Below, in pieces: positions 49,491 through 57,978 of a DNA stretch of 64,000 nt. Position numbers and translations under genes: made by a program. The stretch's first letter is position 1; the number at the start of each line of letters is the position of its first letter. The notes under the pieces are model-generated. The model had not been told where the DNA came from. It ran no database searches and saw only the letters and a program-made list of their open reading frames with translations. This stretch comes from Zhouia spongiae (GTDB lineage: Bacteria; Bacteroidota; Bacteroidia; Flavobacteriales; Flavobacteriaceae). The stretch lies in contig NZ_CP094326.1 of assembly GCF_022760175.1 (NCBI RefSeq), positions 2,158,804 to 2,222,803 on the forward strand, given 5' to 3'.

Positions 49491-50229
49491 TGTTTTGTTC
49501 TTGAAGATAAGATTTGCTTTGAGTTACTAAAAAGTCTATAAGCTGAAACTCGTTGTTTTTAGTCAAGAGGGTGTCTGATGGTAATTTATAATCACAGTAA
49601 TAAAGAAAATCGTCAATTTTATCTTGAGGGATTTTAAGGTCGATGACAAAAAACCTGTCATTGTAGACCTGTCTGAGTAATTCGCTTGGCTTTAATCGCT
49701 TGCTGAAGTCCGGTTCTTTCTCTTTTTTAGATTTAAAGATCGCTTTAAATATTTTTACAAAGTCAGTTCCGTATTTTAAACCTTTTAAATGCTGTGGTAA
49801 AGCTTCATTTTCAACGGGGGTTGCTTCATCGACATCGTAAAAGACTTTTTTGAATTCTTCGTTTCTCAATTTAAGCGTTGCCTCGTTTTCTTTTTGAGAG
49901 AGCACAACTTCATCGAGTTCGGTTACTTTTTCTTTAAGCTCCACGACGAGCCTTTTATTGTTTAATATTTCTTTGGATATGGTAATGCTTTGAATTTCGT
50001 AACTCAAAGAAATAAATGCCAGAATATCATTTTCTTTCACCTCGATCTGAAAACCACCTTCAGAATTTGTTGCGGTAGCCTTTTCGGTTCTTGTATTAAC
50101 CACATTAATTTCAGGGGTTCCTATATTATTGTGCAGTACGGTTCCTTTGAGTAAAACCTGTTCTTGTGCGGTTACAACAGTGTTTGCAAGTAAAAATAAT
50201 ATTAAGATGGAGGTATAAGATGCTTTCAT
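49474..50229 (-). CDS. Carboxypeptidase-like regulatory-domain protein (first of tandem pair)
   Basis: A 251-residue exported protein, paralogous to the next gene. Signal peptide (about 1-21, ending VTAQ), a beta-sandwich regulatory domain (VLLKGTVLHNNIGTPEINVV to VELKEKVTELDEVVLS, about 24-115), and a helical C-terminal half with LKIPQDKIDDFLYYCDY. These domains usually precede TonB receptors, but here there is no plug or barrel. This suggests a partner protein in the periplasm or on the outer membrane. It is first on the minus-strand run that ends with the M1 peptidase. Confidence 0.82.
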   Translation of the reverse strand: MKASYTSILILFLLANTVVTAQEQVLLKGTVLHNNIGTPEINVVNTRTEKATATNSEGGFQIEVKENDILAFISLSYEIQSITISKEILNNKRLVVELKEKVTELDEVVLSQKENEATLKLRNEEFKKVFYDVDEATPVENEALPQHLKGLKYGTDFVKIFKAIFKSKKEKEPDFSKRLKPSELLRQVYNDRFFVIDLKIPQDKIDDFLYYCDYKLPSDTLLTKNNEFQLIDFLVTQSKSYLQEQNIDPQN

Positions 50230-50567
50230 ACGATATATTTAATGACAATTTTAGTATTTAATGTGGGTTTGTAACCCAAAATTATGTTAAATCTGATTAC
50301 TCGATCATCGAGATTTATCCTGTATAGTTATCGGGAGCTCCGATGTTTGTCCCTGCGAAATACTCCTAACGGAATTTCATAAGGACAAGCGTCGAAATGT
50401 TTTGCCATGTGCCGGCTGGCTCCATCGCTAAAAAGGTCTACCAGACTTTTTCTTTACGCTTGGCCCTCTCGTGGGCTTGCCCCGAGGTAGTTTACTTAAA
50501 TTTACGAAAAAATAGTATGTAAAGTAGTTTACTGAATATCTTTGGTAAATAAAACCGTATAGTAAAA
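50230..50567. other. Gene-free region with a structured element, upstream of pepE
   Basis: About 340 bp without a gene. The middle, 50347-50486, is GC-richer than its surroundings and folds into several nested stems (see the repeat entry). The flanks, 50230-50330 and 50490-50567, are AT-rich and carry no feature I can name. Confidence 0.6.
50347..50486 (+). repeat. Structured multi-helix non-coding element
   Basis: Stems visible by eye, in order: TTGTCC + GAAAT + TCC pairing with GGA + ATTTC + GGACAA (50347-50388); CAAGCGT (50386-50392) with ACGCTTG (50456-50462), enclosing GCCA/TGGC (50404-50420) and AAAAAGgTCT/AGACTTTTT (50430-50451); then CTCG-T-GGGC-TT-GCCC-CGAG (50468-50486). The last hairpin and the following GTAGTTTACT recur at 7206-7236 with changed but still pairing bases. 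Whether it acts as RNA or as DNA is open. Confidence 0.65.
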
Positions 50568-51272
50568 ATGAAAAAGTTAATCATAGCAAGTACCTCTACT
50601 GTTCACGGCAGTAAATATCTGGAATACATTTTACCGGAATTAAAAAGCTTCTTTGCGGAGGTCGATGAGATTTTATTTGTACCATACGCAAGAGCCGGTG
50701 GTTTAACGCACGACGAATATACAGCCATAGCTCAGGAAGGTTTTAAGAAAATAAATAAAAAAGTAAGAGGAATACATACGTTTACCGATCCGGTTGTTGC
50801 TGTGCAAAATGCCGGAGCTATTTTTGTTGGCGGCGGTAATACATTTTTGTTGGTTACCATGTTGTACAATCATAATTTGATGGAGGTGATTCGGAGAGCC
50901 GTATTAGATGGCACGCCTTATCTGGGAACCAGTGCAGGATCTAATATAACAGGTCTTACAATGCAGACCACAAACGATATGCCGATCGTCTATCCGCCTA
51001 GTTTTAAGACATTGGGATTGGTTCCCTTTAATATAAATCCGCATTACCTGGATCCTGTTGAAGGAAGTAAACATATGGGAGAAACCAGGGAGATGAGGAT
51101 TAAAGAGTTTCATAAAATAAATACACAGCCCGTAGTCGGGATACGCGAAGGTAGTTGGTTGGCTGTTGAAGGTGATAAAATTATTTTAAAAGGAGATCTT
51201 CCAGCAAGGATATTCGAATGCAACAATGCTCCGTATGAACTTAGTCCTGGATCTGAGGTGCGTTGTAAATAA
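50568..51272 (+). CDS. pepE: Dipeptidase E (alpha-aspartyl dipeptidase)
   Basis: A 234-residue cytosolic serine peptidase of family S51 that hydrolyses dipeptides with N-terminal Asp. The nucleophile Ser is in the elbow GTSAGSNITG near residue 120. The preceding AIFVGGGNTFLLV segment and the later FNINPHYLDP with its His fit the family, and the length is standard. It is followed by a strong terminator, then a tRNA gene on the other strand. Confidence 0.94.
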   Translation: MKKLIIASTSTVHGSKYLEYILPELKSFFAEVDEILFVPYARAGGLTHDEYTAIAQEGFKKINKKVRGIHTFTDPVVAVQNAGAIFVGGGNTFLLVTMLYNHNLMEVIRRAVLDGTPYLGTSAGSNITGLTMQTTNDMPIVYPPSFKTLGLVPFNINPHYLDPVEGSKHMGETREMRIKEFHKINTQPVVGIREGSWLAVEGDKIILKGDLPARIFECNNAPYELSPGSEVRCK

Positions 51273-51298
51273 AATAATATTGAACAGATAAGAAACAA

Positions 51299-51330
51299 AA
51301 AAAGCTCTTGAAGATTCAAGAGCTTTTTTT
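51299..51330. terminator. Bidirectional terminator between pepE and tRNA-Gly
   Basis: AAAGCTCTTGAA (51301-51312) and TTCAAGAGCTTT (51315-51326) pair, with T on one side and A on the other, so the hairpin serves pepE on plus and the tRNA on minus. Confidence 0.9.
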
Positions 51331-51334
51331 GTTG

Positions 51335-51407
51335 AGCGGGAGACGAGGGTCGAACTCGCGACATTCAGCTTGGAAGGCTGACGCTCTACCAACTGAGCTA
51401 CTCCCGC
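51335..51407 (-). tRNA. tRNA-Gly (anticodon TCC)
   Basis: A 73-nt cloverleaf on the minus strand. The acceptor GCGGGAG pairs with CTCCCGC, the D arm has AGCTCAGTTGGTAGAGC, the anticodon loop reads CTTCCAA (anticodon TCC, glycine GGA/GGG codons), and the T arm has GTTCGACC. The CCA end is not encoded. A full promoter precedes it. Confidence 0.95.
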
Positions 51408-51417
51408 AATTGCCCGG

Positions 51418-51449
51418 CAAATATAAATAAAGATTTAAATTAGATGCAA
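51418..51449 (-). promoter_or_regulatory. Promoter of tRNA-Gly
   Basis: On the minus strand -33 TTG (51449-51447) and -7 TATATTTG (51425-51418) are 21 bp apart, and the tRNA starts 10 bp after the -7 element. Confidence 0.7.
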
Positions 51450-51662
51450 GAAAAAAATATAAATTCTTTTAAAAAAACAGGCGTGAATAAATGGAGGCAG
51501 CTGTCGGAATATGTACGGTTGTATGTAAGTGTTTAGTTTTGAGTAAGAACAGCTGGATTGGAGTGATGGCCGTTCCGGAAAAATATTTTCAGGGTTCCTG
51601 TCGTATCTTTTATGTCCGTGTATTTTTTACATTAAATTAGCATACATTATTCGTTGGGCACG

Positions 51663-52592
51663 ATGGGTGAATTAAAAAAAATTACAGAAACAGAAAGAAT
51701 CTATTTACGGGAGTTTATCCAGAAAGATGCTAAATATCTTTACTGCTTATACAACGACCGGGAAGTGATCCGTTACACCGGAGACAGCGCTTTTGCAAAT
51801 GAAGAGGCCTCAGGCGATTTCATAGCAAACTATGAACAATACGGAAAATATGGTTTTGGAAGGTGGGCGGTAGTCAGAAAAGCAGACAATGAATTTCTGG
51901 GGTGGTGTGGGCTGAAATTTCGTTCGGATGAAGCTATTGTTGAAGTGGGGTGTCGTTTTTATAAAAAATATTGGGGACAGGGCTATGCTACTGAAGCTAC
52001 CGGGGCTTCTTTGAGCTATGGATTTTATAAATTAAAATTAGCTAAAATTTATGCGCATGTCCATCAACTTAACAAAGCATCATTTAAGGTTGTCTCGAAG
52101 TGTGGCTTTCAATATGTAAAAGATTTTGACTATAATGGATTGCCGGCTTCTTTGTTTGTAAAAGTCAATCCCGGCCTGATGATAAAGAAAATACGTCCTG
52201 TAGAAACACATGCGGTCCGGCAACCGGTATTAAGACCCGGAAGACCGGCAGAAACCTGTTCTTTTGAAGGAGATAATTTAGGTACGACTTTCCATTTAGG
52301 GGCTTTTTTCGGGGAGAAGCTGGTCGGGGTTGTGACTATGATGAGAGCCGGGGGATACTCATATCAGTTACGGGGTATGGCTGTTTTAGAAGAATTTCGA
52401 AAGAAAGGGATAGGCGAAGAATTGGTTCGTCGGGCTGAAGAACATGTCCGTAATGGGCAAGGAAACCTTGTCTGGATGAATGCCCGGGAAGTAGCCCTTG
52501 ATTTTTACAAAAGATTGGGCTATAAAAAGTACGGAAAGAAGTTTAATATTCCGTTAATTGGAAATCATTACAAAATGAAAAAGGAACTATGA
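51663..52592 (+). CDS. Protein with two fused GNAT acetyltransferase domains
   Basis: A 309-residue protein with two GCN5-type acetyltransferase domains in a row. The N-terminal one (about residues 5-170) is RimJ/RimL-like, with the acetyl-CoA motif KYWGQGYATEATGA and the tail VSKCGFQYV. The C-terminal one (about 175-305) has the motif VLEEFRKKGIGEELVRRAEE and FYKRLGYKK. The fusion may pair two acceptor sites. A TTG 9 bp upstream (51654) is in frame, but the ATG at 51663 is the better start. The stop overlaps the ATG of the M15 peptidase gene (ATGA), so the two are coupled. Substrates are unknown. Confidence 0.88.
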   Translation: MGELKKITETERIYLREFIQKDAKYLYCLYNDREVIRYTGDSAFANEEASGDFIANYEQYGKYGFGRWAVVRKADNEFLGWCGLKFRSDEAIVEVGCRFYKKYWGQGYATEATGASLSYGFYKLKLAKIYAHVHQLNKASFKVVSKCGFQYVKDFDYNGLPASLFVKVNPGLMIKKIRPVETHAVRQPVLRPGRPAETCSFEGDNLGTTFHLGAFFGEKLVGVVTMMRAGGYSYQLRGMAVLEEFRKKGIGEELVRRAEEHVRNGQGNLVWMNAREVALDFYKRLGYKKYGKKFNIPLIGNHYKMKKEL

Positions 52593-53296
52593 AAAAACTG
52601 CTGATCTTGTTTATAATAGGAGGAATTACCGGTATGCAGGGGCAAACCCATGATATATCTGTAGATGAACTCCTTGGAAAAGGAAGTCCCGAGCTTTTTG
52701 GCGATGGGATTCATCTAAGGAAAGAAGCTTATGAATGTTTTCTTCAAATGCAGGAAGCTGCTGCCAAAGAAGGAATAATTATTGCCAACGCCTCAAGTTA
52801 CAGGGGATATAGCCGTCAAAAACAGATTTGGGAAAGAAAGTTCAGAAAGTATACAGCCCAGGGGATGCCTCCCCGGCAAGCAATTGCCAGGATTATTGAA
52901 TATTCTACAATTCCCGGAACATCAAGACATCATTGGGGAACCGATATTGATATCGTGGATGGTTCAAAAAAAGTGTCGGGAGATTTGTTGGATCCTGAAA
53001 AGTTTGCCCATGGAGGGCCGTATGAGCCATTGAAGAAATGGATGGATAAAAACGCCCATAAATATGGGTTTTATCTGGTTTATACAGACAATCCGGACAG
53101 AAAAGGGTTTAAATACGAGCCTTGGCACTTTAGTTACGCCCCTTTATCTATAGGGTACCTGCAACAATTTCGTAAGATTGACATCAAAGAAAAGTTGATG
53201 GCCGATCGATTGATGGGAGTAGAAGCTTTTAGTGAGTCTTTTATTGAACAATATATTAAAAATAATATCCTGGATATAAACCCCGAGTTGTTATGA
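52589..53296 (+). CDS. D-alanyl-D-alanine carboxypeptidase, M15 family (VanY-like)
   Basis: A 235-residue exported zinc peptidase acting on peptidoglycan stem peptides. Signal peptide about residues 1-18. The zinc ligands are in GTSRHHWGTDIDIVD (His and Asp) and in EPWHFSYAP (His, with the catalytic Glu just before). The upstream NASSYRGYSRQKQIW segment is the conserved substrate-side motif of VanY proteins. It overlaps the GNAT gene by 4 bp. The same-strand M48 peptidase follows after 44 bp. Confidence 0.92.
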   Translation: MKKLLILFIIGGITGMQGQTHDISVDELLGKGSPELFGDGIHLRKEAYECFLQMQEAAAKEGIIIANASSYRGYSRQKQIWERKFRKYTAQGMPPRQAIARIIEYSTIPGTSRHHWGTDIDIVDGSKKVSGDLLDPEKFAHGGPYEPLKKWMDKNAHKYGFYLVYTDNPDRKGFKYEPWHFSYAPLSIGYLQQFRKIDIKEKLMADRLMGVEAFSESFIEQYIKNNILDINPELL

Positions 53297-53340
53297 TAAC
53301 TTTTGGTATCTTAGTATAAGATGATTAAAATTCTGTTGGT

Positions 53341-54117
53341 ATGTTTAGAAGAGGAGGTAATTGGAAGGTAAGGATATTCATAGGGATCCTCATTGTCGGA
53401 TTCGCAGTTGTTAAAAAATGTGGTAATACCGAAACGAATCCCTATACAGGCAGGGTGCAACATATAGATATGAGTGCAGAACAGGAAATTGCCATAGGGA
53501 TACAAAGTGCACCGGAAATGGCCGGCAGACACGGGGGGTTGTATCCGGACGAAAGATATCAGCAACTTGTAGATGAGGTGGGAAATAAATTAGTCCGTAA
53601 CAGTGTAGCAAATGACTCTCCATATCAGTTCGATTTTCATTTGCTGGCAGACGACAGGGTTGTTAATGCATTTGCATTGCCCGGCGGACAAGTGTTTATT
53701 ACGTATGCTTTGTTCTCTAAATTGCAAAATGAAGATCAGTTGGCAGGGGTTTTAGGACATGAGATAGGTCATGTGATAGGAAGACATTCTGCCGAGCGGA
53801 TAGCCGATAGTAATTATTGGCAAACAATTGCAGTAGGAGCCAATGTCGGAGCAGATGCCGGAGGTTTGATTGCCGGGATCGGAGAAAATGTTTTATTATC
53901 GAACGGAAGAGATGATGAATTAGAGAGTGATGTACTGGGAGTACGGTTATTAATAAAATCTGACTACAATCCGGAAGCATTGATCGGGGTGATGGAGATA
54001 TTAAAATCTGCTTCGGGAGGAGCAAATGTTCCCGAATTCAGGAGTACTCATCCTGATCCTGATAATAGAATAGAAAGAATTAAAGAAGCGATCGCTAAAT
54101 ACCGTATGAATAACTAA
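53341..54117 (+). CDS. M48-family metallopeptidase, exported or membrane-anchored
   Basis: A 258-residue zinc endopeptidase. The HExxH motif is in GHEIGHVIGRHSAERIAD (near residues 140-144), and the third ligand Glu is in DELESDVLGVRLL. A hydrophobic N-terminal helix (about 10-22) anchors it or acts as a signal; a cysteine at KKCGN might be lipidated, though the lipobox is poor. It resembles BepA/LoiP-type envelope quality-control proteases more than HtpX, which has more membrane helices. A strong terminator follows. Confidence 0.9.
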   Translation: MFRRGGNWKVRIFIGILIVGFAVVKKCGNTETNPYTGRVQHIDMSAEQEIAIGIQSAPEMAGRHGGLYPDERYQQLVDEVGNKLVRNSVANDSPYQFDFHLLADDRVVNAFALPGGQVFITYALFSKLQNEDQLAGVLGHEIGHVIGRHSAERIADSNYWQTIAVGANVGADAGGLIAGIGENVLLSNGRDDELESDVLGVRLLIKSDYNPEALIGVMEILKSASGGANVPEFRSTHPDPDNRIERIKEAIAKYRMNN

Positions 54118-54148
54118 CAGAACTGGCAGCGCTTTTTTAGCTGGGATA

Positions 54149-54177
54149 TAAAAAAACCCGCTCTATGCGGGTTTTTT
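54149..54177. terminator. Bidirectional terminator between M48 and ankyrin genes
   Basis: AAAACCCGC and GCGGGTTTT pair across TCTAT (about 54153-54175), flanked by A and T runs. It serves both convergent genes. Confidence 0.9.
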
Positions 54178-54202
54178 CGATTGATTCATGAGGGCATATT
54201 TT

Positions 54203-54595
54203 TTAAGCTCTCAGTGCTTCTTTAATAATTTTATGGGCTTTGGTTGCATTAGACAGTTCAGCATACTTCAATGCTGTTCTTCCGTAAGTGGAGTCTTTAG
54301 CTTTTAAATTGGCTCCTTTGGCAATTAATAGTTGCAGAATATCACATCTGTTGTATCTGGCTGCATACATGGCAGGAGTCATCCCGTTCGATTTTTGATT
54401 GACGTCCGCACCAAGCTCAATAAGTTTTTTCACGGTCTCGATATCGCCTTTTACAATAGCCATGCAAAAAGGACTTACACTTGGTTTAACGGTAAATGTG
54501 GTTTTTTCTGAAGCTGGTTCTAACTTTGTAGTTTTGGCGTTGGATGTACATACCCCGATGAGTAATAGTGCGGTTGCTAAGGCTAACTTTTTCAT
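54203..54595 (-). CDS. Small exported ankyrin-repeat protein
   Basis: A 130-residue protein with a signal peptide (about residues 1-20, MKKLALATALLLIGVC onward) and three ankyrin repeats (VKKLIELGADVNQKSNGMTPAMYAA, then LLIAKGANLKAKDSTYGRTALKYAE). The repeats offer a protein-binding surface; no enzyme domain exists. An upstream in-frame ATG (54667) would add 24 residues before the signal peptide and is rejected. Partner unknown. Confidence 0.8.
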   Translation of the reverse strand: MKKLALATALLLIGVCTSNAKTTKLEPASEKTTFTVKPSVSPFCMAIVKGDIETVKKLIELGADVNQKSNGMTPAMYAARYNRCDILQLLIAKGANLKAKDSTYGRTALKYAELSNATKAHKIIKEALRA

Positions 54596-54834
54596 AATTG
54601 TTGAAATTTTATAGGTTATACTCAATAGACGACAGAACCCAGAGCTTGTTTCACTTTTTAATTCCATTTAACAATTGTTTAACCTACTTATGATAATTTT
54701 AACAAACGGTTCCTGAAAACAAGGATCAGTTGTTAGGAATATAACTAAAGTAAAAGATAAGTTATGTAATAGGGAGAAAGCTTCTTATTTATGGGGTATA
54801 ATAGTATCTTTGAGGATCATAATAAGTACTACAT

Positions 54835-56352
54835 ATGAATAAGAAAGTTTTACTCATGATATTAGATGGTTGGGGGAAGTCACCCGACCCGAAAATTTCA
54901 GCCATTGAATATGCAAATACACCATTTATAGATTCTTTATACGACAGATATCCTGATGCTAACCTGCTTACGGATGGCCTGAATGTAGGGTTGCCCGAAG
55001 GGCAAATGGGGAATAGTGAAGTGGGGCATATGAATCTTGGGGCAGGAAGGATCGTGTATCAGGATTTGGCAAAGATAAATCTTGCTGTTAAGAACCACGC
55101 GTTGGCAAAAGAAGCAGAACTGGAGAGGGCTTTTAAATACGCAAAAGAGAATGAAAAAGCTGTTCATTTTCTAGGGCTGGTAAGTGATGGAGGTGTGCAT
55201 TCGCATATTAATCACTTAAAAGGACTTCTGGACGCGGCACAAGATTATGGCCTGGAAAAAGTATTTGTTCACGCATTTACAGATGGTCGGGATGTAGATC
55301 CAAAGAGTGGAAAAGGGTTTATAGAGGATGTTCAGTTGTATTGTACAAAAAGCAAGGCCAGATTGGCATCGGTTGTCGGGAGGTATTATGCGATGGACCG
55401 TGACCAGCGTTGGGAACGTGTGAAATTGGCATACGACCTGATAGTGAATGGACAAGGGGCGCCGCATAAAAATGCATTGGAAGCAATACAGGAAAGTTAC
55501 GATGCCGGAGTTACAGATGAGTTTATAAAGCCTGTTGTAATACAGGATGTCGATAATCGGCCTATAGCGAGGATCAAAGAAGGTGATGTGGTTATGATGT
55601 TTAATTTTAGGACGGATAGGGGGCGCCAGCTGACACAAGCACTCACCCAGCGGGATTTTCACGAACAGAATATGCATAAGTTGAATTTGTATTATGTTAC
55701 AATGACGAATTATGACGAAACTTTTAAGGGAGTTCACGTGGTGTATGACAAGGAGAATATCAATGAAACCTTGGGAGAGATATTGTCAAAAGCGGGAAAA
55801 AAACAGATACGGATTGCGGAAACTGAAAAATATCCCCATGTTACTTTTTTCTTCAACGGGGGAAGAGAAGAACCTTTTGAGGGGGAAAAAAGAATATTAT
55901 GTCCGTCGCCAAAGGTTGCTACCTACGACTTGCAGCCCGAAATGAGTGCTTATGATATTAGAGATGCAATTGTTCCGGAACTGGAAAAAGGGGAGGTTGA
56001 TTTTGTTTGCCTCAATTTTGCTAATCCCGATATGGTAGGCCATACAGGCGTGATGGAAGCGGCAATTAAAGCATGTGAAGTAGTCGATGAATGTGCAAGA
56101 GATGTAATTACGGCTGCTTCTGATAACGGGTATACCTCCATAGTGATAGCCGATCATGGAAATTGTGATACCATGATAAATCCTGATGGATCACCAAATA
56201 CGGCACATACAACGAATCCGGTACCGGTTATTCTGGTTGATGGAGATATTAAAAAGATAAACGATGGTGTTTTAGGTGATATCGCACCAACAGTATTGAA
56301 ACTGCTCGGTGTTGAACAGCCTGAATCCATGACCCGGCATGCATTGATATAG
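54835..56352 (+). CDS. gpmI: 2,3-Bisphosphoglycerate-independent phosphoglycerate mutase
   Basis: A 505-residue di-metal (Mn2+) enzyme of glycolysis that interconverts 3- and 2-phosphoglycerate. The phosphoserine site is in GQMGNSEVGHMNLGAGR (near residues 58-72). The LILDGWG-like N-terminal metal motif is MILDGWG, and the later metal ligands are in NFANPDMVGHTGVMEA, ADHGNCD and NTAHTTNPVP. The length is standard for this alkaline-phosphatase-superfamily enzyme. A -7 element TATCTTTG is at 54805-54812. Confidence 0.97.
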   Translation: MNKKVLLMILDGWGKSPDPKISAIEYANTPFIDSLYDRYPDANLLTDGLNVGLPEGQMGNSEVGHMNLGAGRIVYQDLAKINLAVKNHALAKEAELERAFKYAKENEKAVHFLGLVSDGGVHSHINHLKGLLDAAQDYGLEKVFVHAFTDGRDVDPKSGKGFIEDVQLYCTKSKARLASVVGRYYAMDRDQRWERVKLAYDLIVNGQGAPHKNALEAIQESYDAGVTDEFIKPVVIQDVDNRPIARIKEGDVVMMFNFRTDRGRQLTQALTQRDFHEQNMHKLNLYYVTMTNYDETFKGVHVVYDKENINETLGEILSKAGKKQIRIAETEKYPHVTFFFNGGREEPFEGEKRILCPSPKVATYDLQPEMSAYDIRDAIVPELEKGEVDFVCLNFANPDMVGHTGVMEAAIKACEVVDECARDVITAASDNGYTSIVIADHGNCDTMINPDGSPNTAHTTNPVPVILVDGDIKKINDGVLGDIAPTVLKLLGVEQPESMTRHALI

Positions 56353-56372
56353 TTGTGTCAGAAAGAATTATT

Positions 56373-56412
56373 AAAAAGCGAATAAGGCGAATACGTGCTT
56401 TGTTCGCTTTTT
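56373..56412 (+). terminator. Terminator of gpmI
   Basis: AAAAAGCGAA (56373-56382) and TTCGCTTTTT (56403-56412) form a 10-bp stem with a 20-nt loop, ending in T. Confidence 0.7.
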
Positions 56413-56444
56413 ATTTCGGGAACCGTTAAATTATAACATTTCAT

Positions 56445-56477
56445 TTGAGGTATGACGCATAATGTTCTCTATATTTG
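56445..56477 (+). promoter_or_regulatory. Promoter of tatA
   Basis: -33 TTG (56445-56447) and -7 TATATTTG (56470-56477) are 22 bp apart, 19 bp before the ATG. Confidence 0.65.
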
Positions 56478-56496
56478 CATAGAATAAGAAAGAATT

Positions 56497-56775
56497 ATGA
56501 TGTTTCTTTTTATAAGCGGAACGGAAATCGTTTTTATCCTCTTTATAGTGGTAATGGTCTTTGGGGCTGATAAAATACCGGAAATTGCCAGAGGGTTGGG
56601 GAAAGGTATGCGTCAGTTGAAAGATGCTACGAACGAAGTAAAGGCTGAAATCCAGAGAAGTGCTGAAAAGCAGGGGATTAATACCGATGAGATTACCGGG
56701 AATATTACCAGGGAAATAGAGGAAGTAAAAAAAGATATTGATGAGGTGACCGGATCTGTCAAGCGTCAGATGTAA
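56497..56775 (+). CDS. tatA: Twin-arginine translocase subunit TatA
   Basis: A 92-residue protein with one membrane helix (about residues 6-24), the hinge FGADKIPEIARGLGKGMR typical of TatA/E, and a charged amphipathic C-terminal tail (AEIQRSAEKQGINTDEI). It oligomerises into the pore that exports folded proteins. tatC is not in this window. The PAP2 gene starts 2 bp after the stop. Confidence 0.9.
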   Translation: MMFLFISGTEIVFILFIVVMVFGADKIPEIARGLGKGMRQLKDATNEVKAEIQRSAEKQGINTDEITGNITREIEEVKKDIDEVTGSVKRQM

Positions 56776-56777
56776 TA

Positions 56778-57329
56778 ATGGTGTTTGATAAGCTAAAAGA
56801 TCTGGATATCCGGTTGTTTTTATTCCTTAACAATCTCGGAACAGATAAATACGATGCTTTTTGGGTTGCGGTTACCCAGGTGTACTTCTGGATTCCATTA
56901 TATATATATCTTGTTTTTTTAATAGTAAGGTTCTATGACAAAAAATCTGTTGGCAGGATTTTTTGGTATGCCATCTTTCTTTTGGTTTTTACACTTCTTT
57001 TAACCGAATCAACCAAGAATTTAGTGGGAAGGCTTCGTCCTAATAATTCAGATCTGGAGAAGGTAATCAGGTCGTTGCAAACCCCTGCAAATTTTAGTTT
57101 CTTCTCCGGGCATGCGGCTAATTCATTTGCAATGACGACTTATTTTGTGTCGGTCTTGTTTAGAAAGAGTCGATGGGTGTTGCTGTTTTATCTCTGGCCG
57201 GTATTGTTTAGTTACAGCAGGATATATGTAGGGGTGCATTATCCGTTGGATATTTTTGTAGGTGCCGTAACCGGAACATTCTTAGGAGCTATTGCGTATA
57301 AGATGCTGAAATTAAAAACTTTTAAATAA
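56778..57329 (+). CDS. PAP2-family membrane phosphatase
   Basis: A 183-residue membrane phosphatase with five or six helices. The three active-site motifs are complete: KNLVGRLRP (motif 1), SFFSGHAANSF with the catalytic His (motif 2), and SRIYVGVHYPLDIFVG (motif 3). Probable substrates are undecaprenyl pyrophosphate or phosphatidate-type lipids, so it may aid cell-wall lipid carrier recycling. It lies 2 bp after tatA, and its 3' end overlaps the convergent O-methyltransferase gene by 8 bp. Confidence 0.9.
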   Translation: MVFDKLKDLDIRLFLFLNNLGTDKYDAFWVAVTQVYFWIPLYIYLVFLIVRFYDKKSVGRIFWYAIFLLVFTLLLTESTKNLVGRLRPNNSDLEKVIRSLQTPANFSFFSGHAANSFAMTTYFVSVLFRKSRWVLLFYLWPVLFSYSRIYVGVHYPLDIFVGAVTGTFLGAIAYKMLKLKTFK

Positions 57330-57963
57330 CTCTGCACAAGGTTAATCCGTCCCGGACGGGTAAAAGCACAGTCTCAACCCTTGGGTCTTCTTTGAGTTTT
57401 TTGTTATATGCTTTTAAAGCGATGGTGCTTTTGTCGTTAGGTTTGGTCTCTTTGAGTATTTTACCGCTCCAGAGCACATTATCTGATAGGATAATACCGC
57501 CCGGATTCATTTTATCAATAACGAGGTCGAAGTAGTTTGTATAATTTTCTTTATCAGCATCAATAAAAACCAGGTCAAAATCAGGTTCGATACCCGGGAT
57601 GATATCCAAGGCATTTCCAAGGTGCTGGATAATTTGTTCACCATACCCGCTTTTATCAAAATATCTGCGCTGAAGATCATAAAGCTCTTCATTATTGTCA
57701 ATAGTATGAAGCTTTCCTCCTTTTTGGAGTCCCTCGGCGAGGCATATGGCAGAGTAGCCCGTATAGGTTCCGATTTCCAGTATGTTTTTAGGGTAAATCA
57801 GTTTAGATAAAATACTTAATACCCTGCCCTGAAAATGGCCGCTAAGCATTCTGGGTTGTAAGACTTTCAAATGTGTTTCACGATCCAGTTCTTGCAATAG
57901 TTTCGGCTCGTTCTCAGAGTGTTCGGCAATATAATTTTCAAGTTCGGCAGATATAAAATGCAT
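57322..57963 (-). CDS. O-methyltransferase, caffeoyl-CoA type
   Basis: A 213-residue SAM-dependent O-methyltransferase of the catechol/caffeoyl-CoA family. The SAM-binding motif is ILEIGTYTGYSAICLAEGL (near residues 67-85), with TIDNNEELY following. Metal-binding Asp residues are in FDLVFIDADKENY and GGIILSDNVLWSG. The natural substrate in bacteria of this group is not known. A -7 element TACATTTG sits at 57986-57979, next to the divergent kynU promoter. Confidence 0.9.
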   Translation of the reverse strand: MHFISAELENYIAEHSENEPKLLQELDRETHLKVLQPRMLSGHFQGRVLSILSKLIYPKNILEIGTYTGYSAICLAEGLQKGGKLHTIDNNEELYDLQRRYFDKSGYGEQIIQHLGNALDIIPGIEPDFDLVFIDADKENYTNYFDLVIDKMNPGGIILSDNVLWSGKILKETKPNDKSTIALKAYNKKLKEDPRVETVLLPVRDGLTLCRVI

Positions 57964-57978
57964 CTTAAATGTTTTTTA

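Noticed and set aside
50230-50567. Riboswitch controlling pepE
   Set aside because: The stems do not match any riboswitch class I know, and the terminal hairpin recurs far away at 7.2 kb, which favours a dispersed repeat.
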